NCBI GenBank assembly: GCA_001412355.1
Contig: LKUD01000028.1
Location: forward strand, 1 to 55,819
Source of the DNA: Methanoculleus sp. SDB
GTDB taxonomy: Archaea; Halobacteriota; Methanomicrobia; Methanomicrobiales; Methanomicrobiaceae
DNA: 55,819 nt
Direction of reading: 5' to 3'
Within the stretch, counting starts at the first letter, position 1; every line of letters starts with the position of its first letter. The translations under genes were made by a program, and so were the position numbers. This document shows, piece after piece, positions 42,357 to 51,499 of this stretch. The notes beneath the pieces were generated by a model. That model worked only from the letters and a program-made list of their open reading frames with translations. It was not told the DNA's origin and did no database searches.

Positions 42357-44340
42357 GGGTGGTGCGATGGCAGGAGGGGGCGAACGAATCGAAAATGTGG
42401 CTGGAGTGGGTACTCGTTTCTTCACTCCGGAAGATCCCTACTGGAATATCTTCGAAACGACCGGGAACATCGCATTCGTCCTTGATAAGAATGCGACGAT
42501 TCTTTATGCCAATTCCACGTTTGCGCAGCTGATGGAATGCAGCCTCGACGAGATCGAGGGCGTCTCGACGCTCGCGGAATTCATCCATCCCGGCGATCGG
42601 ACGTTTGTGATGCACAACCACGATCTCAGGCGGAAGGATCCCGATGTGCTTCCCCGCACCTATGAAGTCCGGTTCATCGATAAAAAAGGGGATACTCATA
42701 ATATTCTCATTAACTCAACCCTGATTCCCGGAACAAAGCGCAGCCTGGTTACGGGGAGAGACCTGACACTCCATCGCGAACTCGAAGAGTCGCTCATCCG
42801 GAGCGAGGCTCAATACCGCCATTTTGTCGAATATCTCCCTGATCCGCTGTTAATCCATGCAAATTGGGTTGTTGCCTACGTAAATCCTGCTGCCGTCGTA
42901 CTCTTTGGGGCCTCCCATCCGGAGGAGTTGATCGGGCGACCCGTTCTCGACTACATCACTTCCGAATGCCGGGAGATCGCCCGCGAGCGGATCCGGGAGG
43001 GGTATGAAGGGGGGAAGGGACCGGTAACCGAACTGCAGGTCATCTGTTGCGACGGGAAAATCATCGATTGCGAGATCACAAGCGTGCCCTCAGAATTTGA
43101 CGGTGTGCCCGCGACACAGGCAATCATACGCGATATCTCGCTCAGGAAGAAGGCGGAGGCGCAGATCCGCACATGGAATAACCAGATCACAGTGATCAAT
43201 AAGATCATCCAGCTCGCCAATTCATCCTTAAACCTAGACGAGATGCTCGAAATCATCCTGGAAAACACCGTTCTCCTGCTTGATTTCGATGCGGGCGGTG
43301 TATACCTGAAAAACCGGAATGGAAAGACCGCCGACCTGATCGTCATGAAAGGGCTTCCCGAAATGTTTTGCAGTGAAGAGAAATCCGTGAATATCAGGGA
43401 CTGGCCGTACAATCTCGTCTTTTTAGCCGGCCAGTCCCGCTATATAGAAAATTGCCCGGGGTATCCTCCCGGCCTGATCGAGTCGAGGATGCTGGAGGAT
43501 GTCGATGCCTATGCACTTGCCGGTATTCCCCTCATTACCGACTCGGTTGTTGTAGGTGCCCTCTATATCGCCCGCCGGTCCAGCGACCATTTTACCGAGG
43601 ACGAGAAAGCAACCCTTGAGTCTATCGGGAAGGAGATTGGCGGTACGATTCTCCGGGGGATGCTCCAGGACTCCCTCGAACGGGCGTACGAAGAGACAAG
43701 CTCGTATCTTGATATCATTGAAAAAAGCATCCGCAGGTCAAACGATGCCCTGCTCGCCTACGTGCGGGCGGCACATGATGTCGGATGCCCGACGGATTCG
43801 CTCGCGGAGATCATCGCGCAATCACTCCGGCAGAGCAGCGAGCTAATCAATAATATCGCCACTATCCGGCGTATAAATGAGTTGCCTGATAAGATCAGGG
43901 TTATTTCGCTGGATGACAGGATAAGGGAGGCGGTCGCTGCGTTTCCGGACGTGCGGATTGATGCGGAAAAAACCGGGCTTTTTGTATACGCCGATGAGTT
44001 GCTCTTTGAGCTCTTTTTCAACCTGATTACGAACAGTATTCAGTTCGGGGGTCCTGCGGTGGAGATCTGCATCAGGACAGAGCAGCGGGATTCCGTCGTC
44101 TGTGTATCTGTGGAGGACACCGGCCCCGGGATTCTTGATGCGGATAAGCATCGAATCTTCACCTGCTTTGATCCGGTCGCCCGCAAATCCAGCAAACGGG
44201 GCCTCGGCCTTCACATTTCCCAGATGCTCGTCTCTCGTTACGGAGGAAAAATCTGGGCGGAAGACCGCATTTCAGGCGATCCCTCGCGTGGTGTCGCGAT
44301 ACGGTTCACGCTCCCCGCCGCAACGGAGGAGGGTGAATGA
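42352..44340 (+). CDS. soluble PAS-PAS-GAF sensor kinase with degenerate His box
   Basis: The 662-residue protein has no membrane helices. Two PAS domains (~27-137 and ~147-255), a GAF domain (~275-430), a dimerisation region (~440-530) and a complete HATPase domain (~545-655) follow in order. The latter has N box FFNLITNSIQFG, G1 DTGPGI, and GLGLHIS (G2). In methanogen kinases the dimerisation helix usually contains H-D-I-N-N; here the matching stretch reads EKSIRRSN, with Lys in the phospho-acceptor position. It may act as an ATPase or pseudokinase, or phosphorylate in trans. ATG 42352 lies in a hairpin; ATG 42367 is an alternative. Confidence 0.9.
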   Translation: MPGGAMAGGGERIENVAGVGTRFFTPEDPYWNIFETTGNIAFVLDKNATILYANSTFAQLMECSLDEIEGVSTLAEFIHPGDRTFVMHNHDLRRKDPDVLPRTYEVRFIDKKGDTHNILINSTLIPGTKRSLVTGRDLTLHRELEESLIRSEAQYRHFVEYLPDPLLIHANWVVAYVNPAAVVLFGASHPEELIGRPVLDYITSECREIARERIREGYEGGKGPVTELQVICCDGKIIDCEITSVPSEFDGVPATQAIIRDISLRKKAEAQIRTWNNQITVINKIIQLANSSLNLDEMLEIILENTVLLLDFDAGGVYLKNRNGKTADLIVMKGLPEMFCSEEKSVNIRDWPYNLVFLAGQSRYIENCPGYPPGLIESRMLEDVDAYALAGIPLITDSVVVGALYIARRSSDHFTEDEKATLESIGKEIGGTILRGMLQDSLERAYEETSSYLDIIEKSIRRSNDALLAYVRAAHDVGCPTDSLAEIIAQSLRQSSELINNIATIRRINELPDKIRVISLDDRIREAVAAFPDVRIDAEKTGLFVYADELLFELFFNLITNSIQFGGPAVEICIRTEQRDSVVCVSVEDTGPGILDADKHRIFTCFDPVARKSSKRGLGLHISQMLVSRYGGKIWAEDRISGDPSRGVAIRFTLPAATEEGE

Positions 44341-44496
44341 TGCCATGTTTTTCGCCGGGATATTACCGCCATTGCCTGAAGCGCGTCCTTTCCTGAGCAG
44401 ACAGCCGACGGACACTCCGCCCCTCCTTTTTCCTGAAAAACAGCTCCCGGTTTCCCGGCAGGTATAAACCATCCGGTGCGGAAATGGAAAAGCTGT

Positions 44497-45072
44497 ATGA
44501 TGGTGGTCGCATTCAACGGGAGCCCCCGGCAGGACGGCAACACCGCACGGCTGCTCCGGTATGTTCTTGCGGAGCTTGAGAGGGATGGGATCAGAACGGA
44601 ACTTGTGCAGATTGGCGGAAAGCCGGTACACGGCTGCACAGCGTGCGGGAAGTACTTCGAGACAAGGGATATGCGCTGCGTGATTGATGCCGATTTCGTG
44701 AATGAGTGCATCGAAAAGATGGCAGAGGCGGATGGCATCCTTATCGGTTCGCCGACATATTTCGCCGACGTCTCGACAGAGACCAAGGCCCTCATCGATC
44801 GCGCCGGTTTTGTCGCGATGGCGAACGACTCCCCCTTCTCCCGGAAGGCAGGTGCTGCAGTTGTCGCGGTCCGCCGGGCGGGAGGTATCCATGTCTTCGA
44901 TACAATCAACCATTTCTTCGGGATTTCGGGCATGATCACCGTCGGCTCGACCTACTGGAACATCGGCACCGGGCTTGAACCCGGCGACGTCGACACGGAC
45001 GAGGAGGGCATCAGGACGATGCGCATTCTCGGCCGGAATATGGCATGGCTGCTCGGGAAGATACGGGAATGA
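44497..45072 (+). CDS. flavodoxin-fold FMN oxidoreductase, Isf-related
   Basis: The 191-residue protein has the FMN loop [15 protein letters not shown] and the [18 protein letters not shown] region of the Isf/NADPH-dependent FMN reductase family. Its cysteines are GCTACGKYF and MRC, so at most three of the four cluster ligands exist and in altered spacing; a classical [4Fe-4S] cluster is unlikely. The start at ATG 44497 follows a GGTATAAACC box (44461-44470) by 27 bp. It is the fourth family member in the window. Partner unknown. Confidence 0.87.
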   Translation: MMVVAFNGSPRQDGNTARLLRYVLAELERDGIRTELVQIGGKPVHGCTACGKYFETRDMRCVIDADFVNECIEKMAEADGILIGSPTYFADVSTETKALIDRAGFVAMANDSPFSRKAGAAVVAVRRAGGIHVFDTINHFFGISGMITVGSTYWNIGTGLEPGDVDTDEEGIRTMRILGRNMAWLLGKIRE

Positions 45073-45203
45073 AATAAAAAAAATCACTGGTTATTGCAGG
45101 TGCGTGAGGGAGTACCAATCACACCGGCAGGTATGTCGATCCGGCGGTAGATAGCGGGGTTGCGGATACTCTTCCCTCTTCCCGCACCTGATATGTGGTA
45201 CCG

Positions 45204-45716
45204 TCACCGGGGCTCCCGCGGCACGAGGGACATATCGCACGCGGAATCGCCGGAACACATGCTCTTTTCAAACCTGACACGGTAGGCAGGATTCAGGCTC
45301 TTCACGGCAGCGCCCGTGTAGGTATAGCAGTCCTTGCAGACCTGTTCCATATTGGTCTGAAAGATTCTTCCGTTTTTTTCCATCGGGCAGCTTGTGGTGA
45401 TCATCCGAGCCGTATCCCCCTCTCCTTCCTCTACGTATCCCTGCAGATCAGGACCGAGAATGACTGTTGAGAGGGCGCTGAATGTATACGCTACGTTGGC
45501 GGCGTTATTCCGCGGGCACCCGAGCTCCCGTGCTATTGCCGCCTGTTCTTCTCCTGCTTCCTTCCATATCCGGCGCTCGATCCTGTCGATTGCTCCGGAC
45601 ATTTCCTCTCCGGCAAGTTCACGGAATGCCTTGTCATAGACGAATGGAAATGCTGTGGCCGAACGGGTTGCGATCGCCCACCGTTTTCCTGCCGGAATTT
45701 CCTTCACGTAATCCAT
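45204..45716 (-). CDS. cysteine-rich protein, possibly L-2-amino-thiazoline-4-carboxylic acid hydrolase-like
   Basis: The 170-residue protein has a helical N-terminal half (FPFVYDKAFRELAGEEMSGAIDRIERRIWKEAGEEQAAIARELG) and a cysteine-rich end (TTSCPMEKNGRIF, VCKDCYTYTGAAVKSLNPAYRV, MCSGDSACDMSLV). The pattern recalls the ATC-hydrolase family common in anaerobes, whose members are mostly uncharacterised. The assignment is by eye and not firm. Start ATG 45716 follows GAGGT with 7-nt spacing; the frame is open further upstream. A TATA-like stretch on the minus strand (~45855-45880) leaves a leader of over 100 nt. Confidence 0.6.
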   Translation of the reverse strand: MDYVKEIPAGKRWAIATRSATAFPFVYDKAFRELAGEEMSGAIDRIERRIWKEAGEEQAAIARELGCPRNNAANVAYTFSALSTVILGPDLQGYVEEGEGDTARMITTSCPMEKNGRIFQTNMEQVCKDCYTYTGAAVKSLNPAYRVRFEKSMCSGDSACDMSLVPREPR

Positions 45717-45938
45717 ACGCTTTACCTCGCCGGTATGAAGAAGGGGGAGAGTTGCACCGCTCCCGAGAACTGCCGTGCCGGACCGGATCTCCCTCTTCTC
45801 CACACTGATTATGCAGCCCAAATTCCCCCTTTAGGGATATTCGCCGCAGCACGTTATTATAAAACATAGAATATATTACTTCCGCCATCAGTGTGTGCCG
45901 CCTGTATGCCGCAACGGGATCCGGGGGTGTGCCGCATT

Positions 45939-46460
45939 TCATGTGAAATGAAATTCCCAGAGGTGTACTCCGGAAATTGCCCGGTCGGCGAGGTGTTCAA
46001 GCTCATGAGCGGCGTTCGCGGCAGTGGAGCCCTCGAAATCCATCTCATGCACGGCCAGTTCTTCCGTTGCGATCTCCCGCACAACAGGGTTCACCGTTGC
46101 TTTCAGTATCCTGTCGGCGCGTATCCGTATCCAAAACGGCCTCTCGACGAGAAGGCGCGTCTTTTCCTCACCGCACTTTTCCAGGCGCAGGACGTTTCCC
46201 TCCCGGGCAGTGCACACGGGATTCAGGAAGAGAAAAATCTCTTCCCGGGAAAATCCCGTCCGGGCTGTTTCATCGTAGACGGTCGTTCGCTTCACGACGG
46301 AGATCGTCCGGATGGCTTCTGTCCCGTAACACCAGCCCCCGCCGAACCGGAATGAGAAAAACAGGGGAATCATCGCATCGGCGGGGATACCGAACTTCCG
46401 GGCAAGCTGCTTCTCCGCACCCGAGAAGGTGAGAACGGGTAAGAGGTCCTCCGGTTTCAT
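45939..46460 (-). CDS. divergent peptide-deformylase-like protein
   Basis: The 173-residue protein has FLNPVCTAREG (~78-88), a Cys in LRLEKCGEE (Cys96), VERPFWIRIRADR (~105-117) and AAHELEHLADRAISG (HELEH at ~152-156). In peptide deformylase the metal is held by Cys in EGCLS and two His in HExDH, in this same order, and an R-P pair follows the Cys motif as here. The first motif (GxGxAAxQ) is not recognisable. Archaea do not start proteins with formyl-Met, so a deformylase role is not expected. I infer a related hydrolase fold. DUF1805 lies 21 bp upstream on the same strand. Confidence 0.6.
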   Translation of the reverse strand: MKPEDLLPVLTFSGAEKQLARKFGIPADAMIPLFFSFRFGGGWCYGTEAIRTISVVKRTTVYDETARTGFSREEIFLFLNPVCTAREGNVLRLEKCGEEKTRLLVERPFWIRIRADRILKATVNPVVREIATEELAVHEMDFEGSTAANAAHELEHLADRAISGVHLWEFHFT

Positions 46461-46481
46461 GTGAACTCCTGCCGATCAGCC

Positions 46482-46784
46482 CTACGACAACAGGTCGAGG
46501 GCATCCTTCCCGCTCATTTCCGGGCGGATGCCGAGGGCACGGGCAGCCTCGTTCGCCTCCTTCACCTCCGCCGCGAGGAGATCAGCGACCGATTCGATCA
46601 GCGGCCCCCGGGTTGGCCGGACACGGGCTGCCGGGTACCGGTATTTCCCGAGCGCTTCGATGTCGAACGCTCCGCAGCCGACCATACCGTGTGCGGCGAT
46701 AACCGCGACAAGATTCACCGGGCCTGCCGGAATGACAATGCCCGTGCCGTCGGAATGTTTCAGGGGAACAGATTCCGTGTGCAC
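46482..46784 (-). CDS. DUF1805 (YunC-like) protein
   Basis: The 100-residue protein starts at GTG and matches the DUF1805 pattern: NLVAVIAAHGMVGCGAFDIEALGKYRYPAARVRP, with the conserved glycines and Cys, followed by a helical C-terminus (SVADLLAAEVKEANEAARALGI). The family is found in bacilli and methanogens and has no proven function. It probably forms an operon with the deformylase-like gene 21 bp downstream. Confidence 0.87.
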   Translation of the reverse strand: MHTESVPLKHSDGTGIVIPAGPVNLVAVIAAHGMVGCGAFDIEALGKYRYPAARVRPTRGPLIESVADLLAAEVKEANEAARALGIRPEMSGKDALDLLS

Positions 46785-46889
46785 ACTAACACCGGCAGAC
46801 TATCACCCACGGGAGTTATTAGTCTTCCCGGTAACGGGCATCTTTCTGCATCATGTCCCGGGGTTTTCGGGTCCCGGAAGGCATCCGCA

Positions 46890-47741
46890 TTAGCCAAGCC
46901 GGTAACGGACCGTCCACTGAATCTTCCGTAAAAATTCCGTATGCCGGAAGATCCTGAGCCATCCGAGTTTCGGTTCGTCCGAGTCGAAGTACGACCAATC
47001 GTCTACGAACCGGATTTTGGGATTCCAGTCTTCCGGCTCCCGGCTTGTGCGGATTCCGAACCGAAAGTCGGCGTCCGGCCCGAGATGAAGCTCCCGCCGC
47101 ATCTTGACCCGCATCATCGCGTGCATCGGCTCCCGCAGCCACAGCGAATTGAAGACTTCACAGACGAGTTCGGACCCGGGGAACTCTTTCACAAGCTTCA
47201 CGAAGAGCGCCTTTACGTCATCCGCGTCCAGGTACATGAAGACTCCCTCGGCAACGAACAGGAACGGGCCGTCATGTGCCTTCACGCGGTCGAACCAGCC
47301 CTCGTCAAGGACCGACGACGCGATGAAGCGGTATCTGTCGGTTTCGTCGAAGAACTCCGCTTTGAGCGCAATTACCTCAGGGAGATCGAGGTCGTAGAAG
47401 ATCGCCTGCCCGTTATCGGTCCTCAGGAACCGGGAGTCGAGCCCGCAGCCGATGTTGACGACGACGCCTGCAGGCGATTTCGCGAGGAATTCCCGAACAA
47501 AATCATCGTACCGTTTCGCACGGAGGCTGATGTGCACCACAAGCCGGGGATCGAGCGAGCGGCCGACGAGATCCCGGTGCAGGCGGTCGTCCGATCCGGC
47601 GAGCCGCCCGTCCAGCTCCCCGGCGATGAAAACGGCCCTCGGATCGGAAAGAATCGGGTTTTCAGACTGCGTCTCCACTGCATGGCAGTACAGGGTTACG
47701 AGCGACGTGGAGGCAACGTCACCGAGCTTTGCTGCTGACAC
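46890..47741 (-). CDS. leucine carboxyl methyltransferase-like SAM methyltransferase
   Basis: The 283-residue protein (GTG start) has the LCM/Tcmp-like features: a variable N-terminus with HAVETQSENPILSDPRAVFIAG, the SAM site VVNIGCGLDSRF, YDLDLPEVIALKAEF, and FVAEGVFMYLDADDVKALF. Related enzymes carboxymethylate proteins or O-methylate small molecules. The acceptor is unknown. It stands alone; the intergenic ~105 bp before DUF1805 are unremarkable. A long open frame on the other strand is antisense shadow. Confidence 0.9.
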   Translation of the reverse strand: MSAAKLGDVASTSLVTLYCHAVETQSENPILSDPRAVFIAGELDGRLAGSDDRLHRDLVGRSLDPRLVVHISLRAKRYDDFVREFLAKSPAGVVVNIGCGLDSRFLRTDNGQAIFYDLDLPEVIALKAEFFDETDRYRFIASSVLDEGWFDRVKAHDGPFLFVAEGVFMYLDADDVKALFVKLVKEFPGSELVCEVFNSLWLREPMHAMMRVKMRRELHLGPDADFRFGIRTSREPEDWNPKIRFVDDWSYFDSDEPKLGWLRIFRHTEFLRKIQWTVRYRLG

Positions 47742-48056
47742 AATTATCTTCTCCGTCCGGTGGTTTCATCATGGTTTTGTCTCGTGATGGATTGTGCGCC
47801 CGCCATCGCCACTCCTTTCCGTCCCGGAACAGGATGTTTCGGGTTCACGTACTGATTTCAGCGTTGGAGCCTGATCCGTATTATGATAATCCATCACCGT
47901 GTTTGATCCCTGGTACGATCGGACCCGGAGCATCCCCGATGAACCGGAGAATATCCTGAATCCGGCCGGGTCCCGGTTCTCGGCGGTAAACAATGGTGGA
48001 AGATATCTTAATCCCTTTTGGTTCCCCAGGGTTTCCTGTATCAGGTCGGATGCAGA
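47742..48056. other. 315-bp gap without a convincing gene
   Basis: The divergent gap between the LCM-like gene and the membrane protein holds short frames only, one of them (from 47899, plus strand) reading FDPWYDRTRSIPDEPENILN, which continues past the next start out of frame. I see no family match. An AT-rich AAGATATCTTAATCC stretch (~47999-48013) may be the promoter of the next gene. No repeat or RNA fold stands out. Confidence 0.45.
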
Positions 48057-48893
48057 ATGGTTCTTCAGCTTGTTCGTGATTGGGGGATGGAGTATCTCCT
48101 CAACCTCCCGGCACACGTCCGGTCGGGCGATCTCATCGCTATCCTGATCACGCTGCTGCTCCTCTACGGCGGTGCCGTCCTTCTCTCGAAAGTCACCCCC
48201 CTCATCCTGGAGATCGCCAAAAAAACCGTCATTTTCGCGATAATCGCCATCTCTGCCCACATCTTCCTGCTGGATTTTATCCGGAGGAGTCTCGCAGCCG
48301 GGTTCACCCTGAAAGTCGCTTTTTTTGGTGCGCTGGGACTGCTGATTGCCATATTCGCGGTTTCAATCGCACTGTATCGGGCAGCAACGGCCGTATGGGC
48401 TCATCGCAAACAGGAAAGGCTGGTACCAGAATCTCCACCGATACCCGGCGGGGAGGCGGCAGGTACGCCAGCCACCCCCGGTACGGGCATGGCAGAAGCA
48501 TCATCCCTTGTCGCCGCCGCATACCGGTTGAAATATCTCACCCGGGAAAATTCGCTCGGCATGGTGATTCTGTACCTGGTGATCGCGGAGTTCGGGATTT
48601 TTTCTTCCAGGACGATCGCAGCAGCCACCGCCGAAGCGGGACTGTCATTTTTCCTGATCTTTATTCTTGCCGCTCTTATCTTCATCAGAATCAGGTACGC
48701 CGATTACCGCACCGGCGTCAGGCATTTGGCCATCGTCTGCATTCTCGGATTTATCTTCTCCCTGATACTCGGACATTTCTGGGGAGGCATACCCGGTGAA
48801 ACGCTGCTTTCGATGGATTATTTCCGTTCGGAGGCGCTCGTCGCATTGATTACGGGGATGTCACTCAGCCTGTTCTTGACCAACAAGGGGTAG
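48057..48893 (+). CDS. multi-pass membrane protein of unknown function
   Basis: The protein has about 278 residues and about seven membrane helices: three in the N-terminal part (LIAILITLLLLYGGAVLL, KTVIFAIIAISAHIFLL, VAFFGALGLLIAIFAVSIAL) and four after a Pro/Gly/Ala-rich cytoplasmic or outer linker (PESPPIPGGEAAGTPATPGTG). The C-terminal part begins with LGMVILYLVIAEFGIFSS. No transporter or enzyme signature is visible. The start is uncertain: ATG 48057 or 48087, with no clear ribosome-binding site. Confidence 0.65.
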   Translation: MVLQLVRDWGMEYLLNLPAHVRSGDLIAILITLLLLYGGAVLLSKVTPLILEIAKKTVIFAIIAISAHIFLLDFIRRSLAAGFTLKVAFFGALGLLIAIFAVSIALYRAATAVWAHRKQERLVPESPPIPGGEAAGTPATPGTGMAEASSLVAAAYRLKYLTRENSLGMVILYLVIAEFGIFSSRTIAAATAEAGLSFFLIFILAALIFIRIRYADYRTGVRHLAIVCILGFIFSLILGHFWGGIPGETLLSMDYFRSEALVALITGMSLSLFLTNKG

Positions 48894-49165
48894 TCGGCAG
48901 CCGGGATCCGAAAGCACCATAGTTTCCCGGGAACGAATATCGGGTTGCAGAGGCACGGGAGAGCGGAAAAGAATCCTGACCGCCGCCTTCCCCGGAGGTG
49001 CGGCGGGACCCGGAGCACCCCGCCCGATCTTCTTGATAAGAACGGCAGATCCCCTCATCCGGTGAAGCGGGACCGAATGAGTTTAGTAATTCTCGTATTT
49101 TTCGTGCATAATTAATAATTTTTATTTCCTCATACGCCTCAAGGGATCGTGCCGGAGGATTACGG

Positions 49166-51244
49166 GTGAAACAGGAATGGCTTCGCTACATGCTGGTGGG
49201 ATCCATGCTGTTCAGTATCCTCCTCTCCGAAGTGGCCCTCCATCAGATCTCAGGCGGCCTTACCGTTGTTCTCACCCACCTGTGTTATTTTCCGGTTGTT
49301 ATTCTTGCGTTCCGGTACCCTCGTCGCGGCGCCCTGATTGCCACCATCACCGGTCTTGGCTATCTTGCTCTTCTCGGCCTGCTGACGTATCCGGATCCCG
49401 ATCTCATTGCGGGTATCATGCAGTTTTATGTGTATGTGATTATCGGGGTCATTGTTTCGTCGCTGGCCTCTGACCTGCAGCAAAACGAGATGAAATATCA
49501 CTCCATATTCAATAATTCCGCCGACTGCACCCTTCTTGTGAACGTCACTACCGGTGAGATACTTGACGCGAACCGCATCTGCGCCGATATGGTGGCCGGG
49601 TGTGCTGACCGATCCAATCAGTGTTCCCTGGCGTATCTCTGGCCGGACACTGCCGAACGCACGGCATTTTTAGAAGAAGTACAGCGGAATACGTCGGTAA
49701 GCGGCAGGGAAATCCGCATCGGGCGAAACGACCGGGTGATGTATGTTCTGCTTTCGGCTGCCATGCTCGCGGATGGCATCGCCGTCATGTCACTGACGGA
49801 TATCAGTGAAAAAAAGGCGATTGAGCTGGCACTGCGACAGAGCGAACGGCGGTTTCGTGAGCTGACGGAACTTCTTCCGCTTCCTGTTTTTGAGGCGGAT
49901 ACGGAAGGGCGCATCACCTTTGCTAATCTGGCGGCATTTGAAACATACGGCTACCCTGTAGAGGCATTAACGGAGGGTATTGGCATGCTGGATCTGATCG
50001 TGCCACAGGATCGCGATCGGGTGCGGGAAAATCTTGTACACGTGTATCGGGACCATATGGTGGTAAGAGAATATACGGCGCTTACGAAAAGCGGAAAAAG
50101 GTTTCCGGTAGTCATTCACGCCAGCTCGATCCGGAATGGCACTGAGATCCTCGGGATACGGGGCATTGCCATTGATGTCACGGAAGAACGCAACACCCAG
50201 CAGGTGATCCGGGAAAGTGAGGCACTGTACCGTACGATATTTGACAATACCGGGGCAGCCACCGCCATTGTCGGGGATAACGGCAGAATCCTCCTTGCCA
50301 ACCATGAATTTTCTTTACTGCTCGATTATCCGCAGGATTCAATGACGGGCATGAAAATGACCGATTGCGTGGCTGCGGTAGATCGGGATCGGGTCCGGTC
50401 CTATCATCAGCGCAGGCAGGCCGATCCGCGAGACGCCCCCCGTAATTACGAGATGCAGTTTGTGCGCCGGGGCGGCGATCAGCTTTACTGCTCTGTGACC
50501 GTTGCTCACATCCCCGGCACAGAACGATATGTCGTCTCGCTCCTCGATATAACCGAAAGACAACGATTTTTCGATGCTTTGCAGGAAGCAAACAAAAAAC
50601 TCAGCATACTCTCCGGCATCACCCGGCATGATATCCTTAACCAGATAACGGCAATACGCTGGTATATTGAGCTGATACGGGAATCGGTTGCCGGGAATGC
50701 TGCGATCGTCCCCTCGATCAACCGTGTTATGGAATGCGTCGATACGGTATCCCGGCAGATCATGTTCACCCGGATGTACGAGGAAATCGGCATAGCCGCT
50801 CCCCGGTGGCAGCACATCGAAACCGTCATGCGCACGGCATGGGAGCAGCTGCCGTCGGCCGATGTCCCCCTTGAGCTCTCAGCGGACGGTCTTGAGGTGT
50901 ATGCGGATCCGCTCCTTGAGCGTGTTTTTTTCAATTTAATGGACAATTCCCTGCGGCATGGCGAACAGGTGACCCGCTTTACGGTATCGTTTACTACCAG
51001 CGGCGAGGACGGCCGGCTGCTTTTCGAGGATGACGGAGTGGGCGTGCCCGCCGATATTAAAGGCCGCATTTTCTCTCGGAATTTCGGAAAAAATACCGGA
51101 TTTGGGCTTTTCCTGTCACGGGATATCCTGGGAATTACGGGTATTACAATCCGGGAGACCGGTACCGAAGGAACGGGCGCCTGCTTTGAGATGACGATCC
51201 CGAACGGGCATTATCGGTTTGTCACCCCGGATAATGACTCCTGA
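49166..51244 (+). CDS. membrane PAS histidine kinase
   Basis: The 692-residue protein has an N-terminal membrane domain (~5-105, with LTHLCYFPVVILAFRYPRRG), three PAS domains (~110-220, 228-345, 352-465), a dimerisation domain with the canonical phospho-acceptor (ITRHDILNQITAIRWYIELI; His in RHD) and a HATPase domain (N box FFNLMDNSLRHG, G1 DDGVGVP, GFGLFLS). It is the only kinase in the window with both halves intact. GTG 49166 follows GGAGG at 7-nt spacing. No response regulator gene lies beside it. Its membrane domain is like that of the two truncated PAS proteins. Confidence 0.92.
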   Translation: MKQEWLRYMLVGSMLFSILLSEVALHQISGGLTVVLTHLCYFPVVILAFRYPRRGALIATITGLGYLALLGLLTYPDPDLIAGIMQFYVYVIIGVIVSSLASDLQQNEMKYHSIFNNSADCTLLVNVTTGEILDANRICADMVAGCADRSNQCSLAYLWPDTAERTAFLEEVQRNTSVSGREIRIGRNDRVMYVLLSAAMLADGIAVMSLTDISEKKAIELALRQSERRFRELTELLPLPVFEADTEGRITFANLAAFETYGYPVEALTEGIGMLDLIVPQDRDRVRENLVHVYRDHMVVREYTALTKSGKRFPVVIHASSIRNGTEILGIRGIAIDVTEERNTQQVIRESEALYRTIFDNTGAATAIVGDNGRILLANHEFSLLLDYPQDSMTGMKMTDCVAAVDRDRVRSYHQRRQADPRDAPRNYEMQFVRRGGDQLYCSVTVAHIPGTERYVVSLLDITERQRFFDALQEANKKLSILSGITRHDILNQITAIRWYIELIRESVAGNAAIVPSINRVMECVDTVSRQIMFTRMYEEIGIAAPRWQHIETVMRTAWEQLPSADVPLELSADGLEVYADPLLERVFFNLMDNSLRHGEQVTRFTVSFTTSGEDGRLLFEDDGVGVPADIKGRIFSRNFGKNTGFGLFLSRDILGITGITIRETGTEGTGACFEMTIPNGHYRFVTPDNDS

Positions 51245-51499
51245 TCCACAGCCGGTTCCCTGACGTAAACGGTCTCTCACGGAGCCCCGTGCGTTCTTCT
51301 CTTCTGGAATGTCATGCACTCCCGGTGAGAGCACACGGGATATTACGATGGCGAAGTCTTTGGGATGCCGGCATCTGACGAGAGGCGATCACGCGCTTTT
51401 CTCCCGCCGCTCATTCCCTCGCAGCCGCAGCGGGTCCGGGCAGGCCCGGTACCCTGTCATCTCTCACCGTGTGGGCACCCCCTGCTTTATGCTCGCTGG

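Noticed and set aside
46941-47738. 265-residue frame opposite the LCM-like methyltransferase
   Set aside because: It is the reverse-strand shadow of the methyltransferase, rich in Glu/Val/Arg, with no recognisable domain.
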